Shown piece after piece: positions 62,330 through 64,000 of a stretch of 64,000 nucleotides of DNA. Every line of letters starts with the position of its first letter. Within the stretch, counting starts at the first letter, position 1. A program made the position numbers and the translations under genes. The notes below the pieces were generated by a model. That model was not told the DNA's origin. It worked only from the letters and a program-made list of their open reading frames with translations, and ran no database searches. Source of the DNA: Bradyrhizobium sp. NP1 (lineage in GTDB: Bacteria > Pseudomonadota > Alphaproteobacteria > Rhizobiales > Xanthobacteraceae); NCBI RefSeq assembly GCF_030378205.1, contig NZ_CP127385.1, positions 1,116,001 through 1,180,000 on the forward strand, in the 5' to 3' direction.

Positions 62330-62484
62330 CTCCGGAGGCCGCCCGAAGGCACCCGCGAAGCCGGCGGAATATAGCCGGCGGCGCTTCCGGGTCAACCCGC
62401 GGGCATTTGATCGGACCTCGCCTCGACAGGCCGCCCACAGGGGGATAGGAGGCGTATAACCCGCTGTCTGACCGGAGAGAGCCT

Positions 62485-63024
62485 GTGACGCTGGATGCGA
62501 CCGCAAACCCCGCTTCGGGCCACCTCGCCGCGGCGCCTGCGCAGAGCGCCGCGCTCGCGGTCATGGCGATCGCGGCGGCGGCGCTCGCCGGTGCCTGGTT
62601 CTTCCAGCTCGTGATCGAGCTTGTGCCCTGTCCGCTCTGCCTCGAGCAGCGCTATGCCTATTATTTCGCGGTGCCTTTCGCCGCCATCCTGGCGTTTGCG
62701 GCGGCCCGCGGCGCGCCGCGGCCGGTGCTGCTGGCAGGCCTCGCCATCCTGGTGCTGGCGGCGCTCGCCAATGCCGCGCTCGGCACCTATCACGCCGGCG
62801 TCGAGTGGAAGTTCTGGCAGGGGCCGACCGACTGCTCGGGCCCGGTCGGCAATCTCGGCAGCGCCGGCGATCTGCTCTCGCGCCTCGACACGGTCAAGGT
62901 GGTGCGCTGCGACGAGGTGCAGTGGCGCTTCCTCGGGCTGTCGCTCGCCGGCTACAACGTGCTGGTCTCGCTGCTGATGGCCGCGATCGCGGCGCTCGGC
63001 TTCGTGCGCACCGCGAAAGCCTGA
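62485..63024 (+). CDS. dsbB: Disulfide bond formation protein B
   Basis: Inner-membrane oxidase that re-oxidises DsbA and passes electrons to quinone. 179 residues from GTG 62485 (GGAGAGAG upstream), four membrane helices, first redox pair CPLC in ELVPCPLCLEQRYAYYF and second pair in DCSGP ... VRCDE of the periplasmic loop. The length and helix order fit DsbB. Codon use is more GC-rich than in the island. It is backbone DNA right of the tRNA-Leu boundary. Confidence 0.88.
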   Translation: MTLDATANPASGHLAAAPAQSAALAVMAIAAAALAGAWFFQLVIELVPCPLCLEQRYAYYFAVPFAAILAFAAARGAPRPVLLAGLAILVLAALANAALGTYHAGVEWKFWQGPTDCSGPVGNLGSAGDLLSRLDTVKVVRCDEVQWRFLGLSLAGYNVLVSLLMAAIAALGFVRTAKA

Positions 63025-63226
63025 AGCACGATCTCCAGGGAACGCGCAGCTTCGCTCGCCCGAATCCCTGGCCGGGCATTTTTTTGCCACGGTTCGAAGC
63101 GCTGATCTAAGTCCGCCTGCGTACAGGTCCGTCGCCATCGGCTCAAGCCGCCCAGGAGGCCCGATAGCCCTTTCGAAATTGCACGGGCGACCCCGGCACC
63201 TCTCTGAGAATTTTGAAGCGCTGCCC

Positions 63227-63952
63227 ATGAAGGACTATCTGCTGGGACTGGATCTATCGATCTATCGCGCACTGAACGATTTTTGTGGCTGGAACGCCGT
63301 CCTTGACCGACTCGCGGTGCACGGTTCATCGATCGGCGGCGCCCTTTTCATGGGAATCATCGGGGCACTGTGGTTTTCGCCCGACAAGGAGGCGACCCAT
63401 CGGCGTCAGACCATCATCATCATGCTGTTGGCCGTCGCGTTGTCGCTGATCCTCAATCGCGCCCTGTCCACCATGATGCCATTTCGCTATCGGCCCATGT
63501 ACAGCGTGGGAGCCCATGCGCCGAGCTTCGAGTGGCATGCAGACCAGGAGAACTGGAGCAGCTTCCCGAGCGATAACGCCACCTATCTTTTTGCAATCGC
63601 TGCCGGGTTCTGGCTCATATCCCGGTGGGCCGGTCTGCTCTTTGCTGCGTTTGCAACCTACATAGCCGCATCGCGCGTCTTCCTTGGAATACATTTTCCG
63701 AGCGACGTGCTGGTCGGCGCGATCATCGGCATAGCGACGAGCATCGCGGTCAATCGCGAAGTCGTCAGGCAGGTCGTCGCGGGACGCCTTCTCGCGCTCG
63801 AGCCGCGATATCGCGCCCGGTTTTACTGCTTGTTGTTCATCGCACTCGCGGAAGTATCGGGCGGATTCCCGACGACAAGGCACATAGGCGTCGCCATCGT
63901 TCATCTGTTCGTGCCTTATGATGCAACCAGGGCGCATGGAAATCCGTCATGA
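63227..63952 (+). CDS. PAP2-family membrane phosphatase
   Basis: 241 residues from ATG 63227 (MKDYLLGLDLSIYRALNDFC). The phosphatidic-acid-phosphatase motifs are visible: FRYRPM (motif 1 region), SSFPSDNATYLFAIAAG (motif 2, PSxN in place of PSGH) and ASRVFLGIHFPSDVLVGAI (motif 3, SRxxxxxHxxxD). Six helices expected. It likely removes phosphate from undecaprenyl diphosphate or lipid phosphates. The Asn in motif 2, where a catalytic His is common, is unusual and may lower activity. Continues to 63952, with 48 bases of sequence after it. Confidence 0.82.
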   Translation: MKDYLLGLDLSIYRALNDFCGWNAVLDRLAVHGSSIGGALFMGIIGALWFSPDKEATHRRQTIIIMLLAVALSLILNRALSTMMPFRYRPMYSVGAHAPSFEWHADQENWSSFPSDNATYLFAIAAGFWLISRWAGLLFAAFATYIAASRVFLGIHFPSDVLVGAIIGIATSIAVNREVVRQVVAGRLLALEPRYRARFYCLLFIALAEVSGGFPTTRHIGVAIVHLFVPYDATRAHGNPS

Positions 63953-64000
63953 TCGGCCGCGCCTGATCGTCCAGCCTAATCGTCGACGTCATCCTGCGGC

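Noticed and set aside
62071..62448. Protein-coding frame containing WCPWPESNQHSLRNS
   Set aside because: This is the well-known false translation of a tRNA-Leu gene.

Overview
The window looks like an accessory region of an alphaproteobacterial (rhizobial, Bradyrhizobium-like) chromosome. The basis is family recognition only: rhizobial-type ABC importers, a DUF3734-type patatin, an IsdG/HmuQ-type heme oxygenase and the overall GC-rich codon use. It is a patchwork of catabolic operons separated by decayed genes and insertion-sequence scars. It ends at a tRNA-Leu(CAA) gene with a tyrosine integrase beside its 3' end. Right of that tRNA, dsbB and a PAP2 phosphatase look like ordinary backbone.

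Layout. 1-5.4 kb: partial patatin lipase, the last codons of a decayed ABC binding protein followed by the 5' part of a group II intron, a heme monooxygenase, ornithine aminotransferase, a MarR regulator and a broken MarR gene. 5.7-23.7 kb: an aromatic-catabolism block with a large indolepyruvate-type ferredoxin oxidoreductase (iorA, iorB), a second near-identical MarR regulator, a class III extradiol dioxygenase, a PhyH-type Fe/2-oxoglutarate oxygenase, an alpha/beta hydrolase, two paralogous FAD monooxygenases, a complete oligopeptide-type ABC importer with a coupled HTH protein, and an outer-membrane channel. 24.6-36 kb: AmiS/UreI-type channel, EamA exporter, ferredoxin reductase and 7Fe ferredoxin (likely electron partners of the oxidoreductase), Ada, a molybdopterin oxidoreductase divergent from a MocR regulator, and two small genes. 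36.9-43.1 kb: a branched-chain-amino-acid-type ABC importer lying between two IS66 scars. 43.1-48.9 kb: LysR and LuxR remnants, an IclR regulator divergent from an FAD oxidoreductase and a sodium:solute symporter, then an IS30 scar in a broken GntR gene. 48.9-58 kb: an operon group with 2-hydroxyacid dehydrogenase, mandelate-racemase-like enzyme, GntR regulator, Tat-exported binding protein, RidA, polyamine-type ABC importer and a threonine-synthase-like PLP enzyme. 58.7-62.3 kb: small integrase-borne cargo (KGG protein, DUF4238 protein, two small genes), integrase, tRNA-Leu.

How it works together. The two MarR genes and at least two enzyme promoters share a CATATG-centred operator, so the aromatic block is probably one regulon: substrate enters through the channel and ABC importer, is hydroxylated and ring-cleaved, and an aryl-pyruvate intermediate may be oxidised to an acyl-CoA with electrons passing to ferredoxin. 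The 49-58 kb block has an AT-rich element at both of its promoters (four tandem 9-bp repeats at one) and suggests a separate route in which a PLP enzyme makes an enamine/imine, RidA hydrolyses it, and the keto acid is reduced by the dehydrogenase. Substrates are not visible from sequence.
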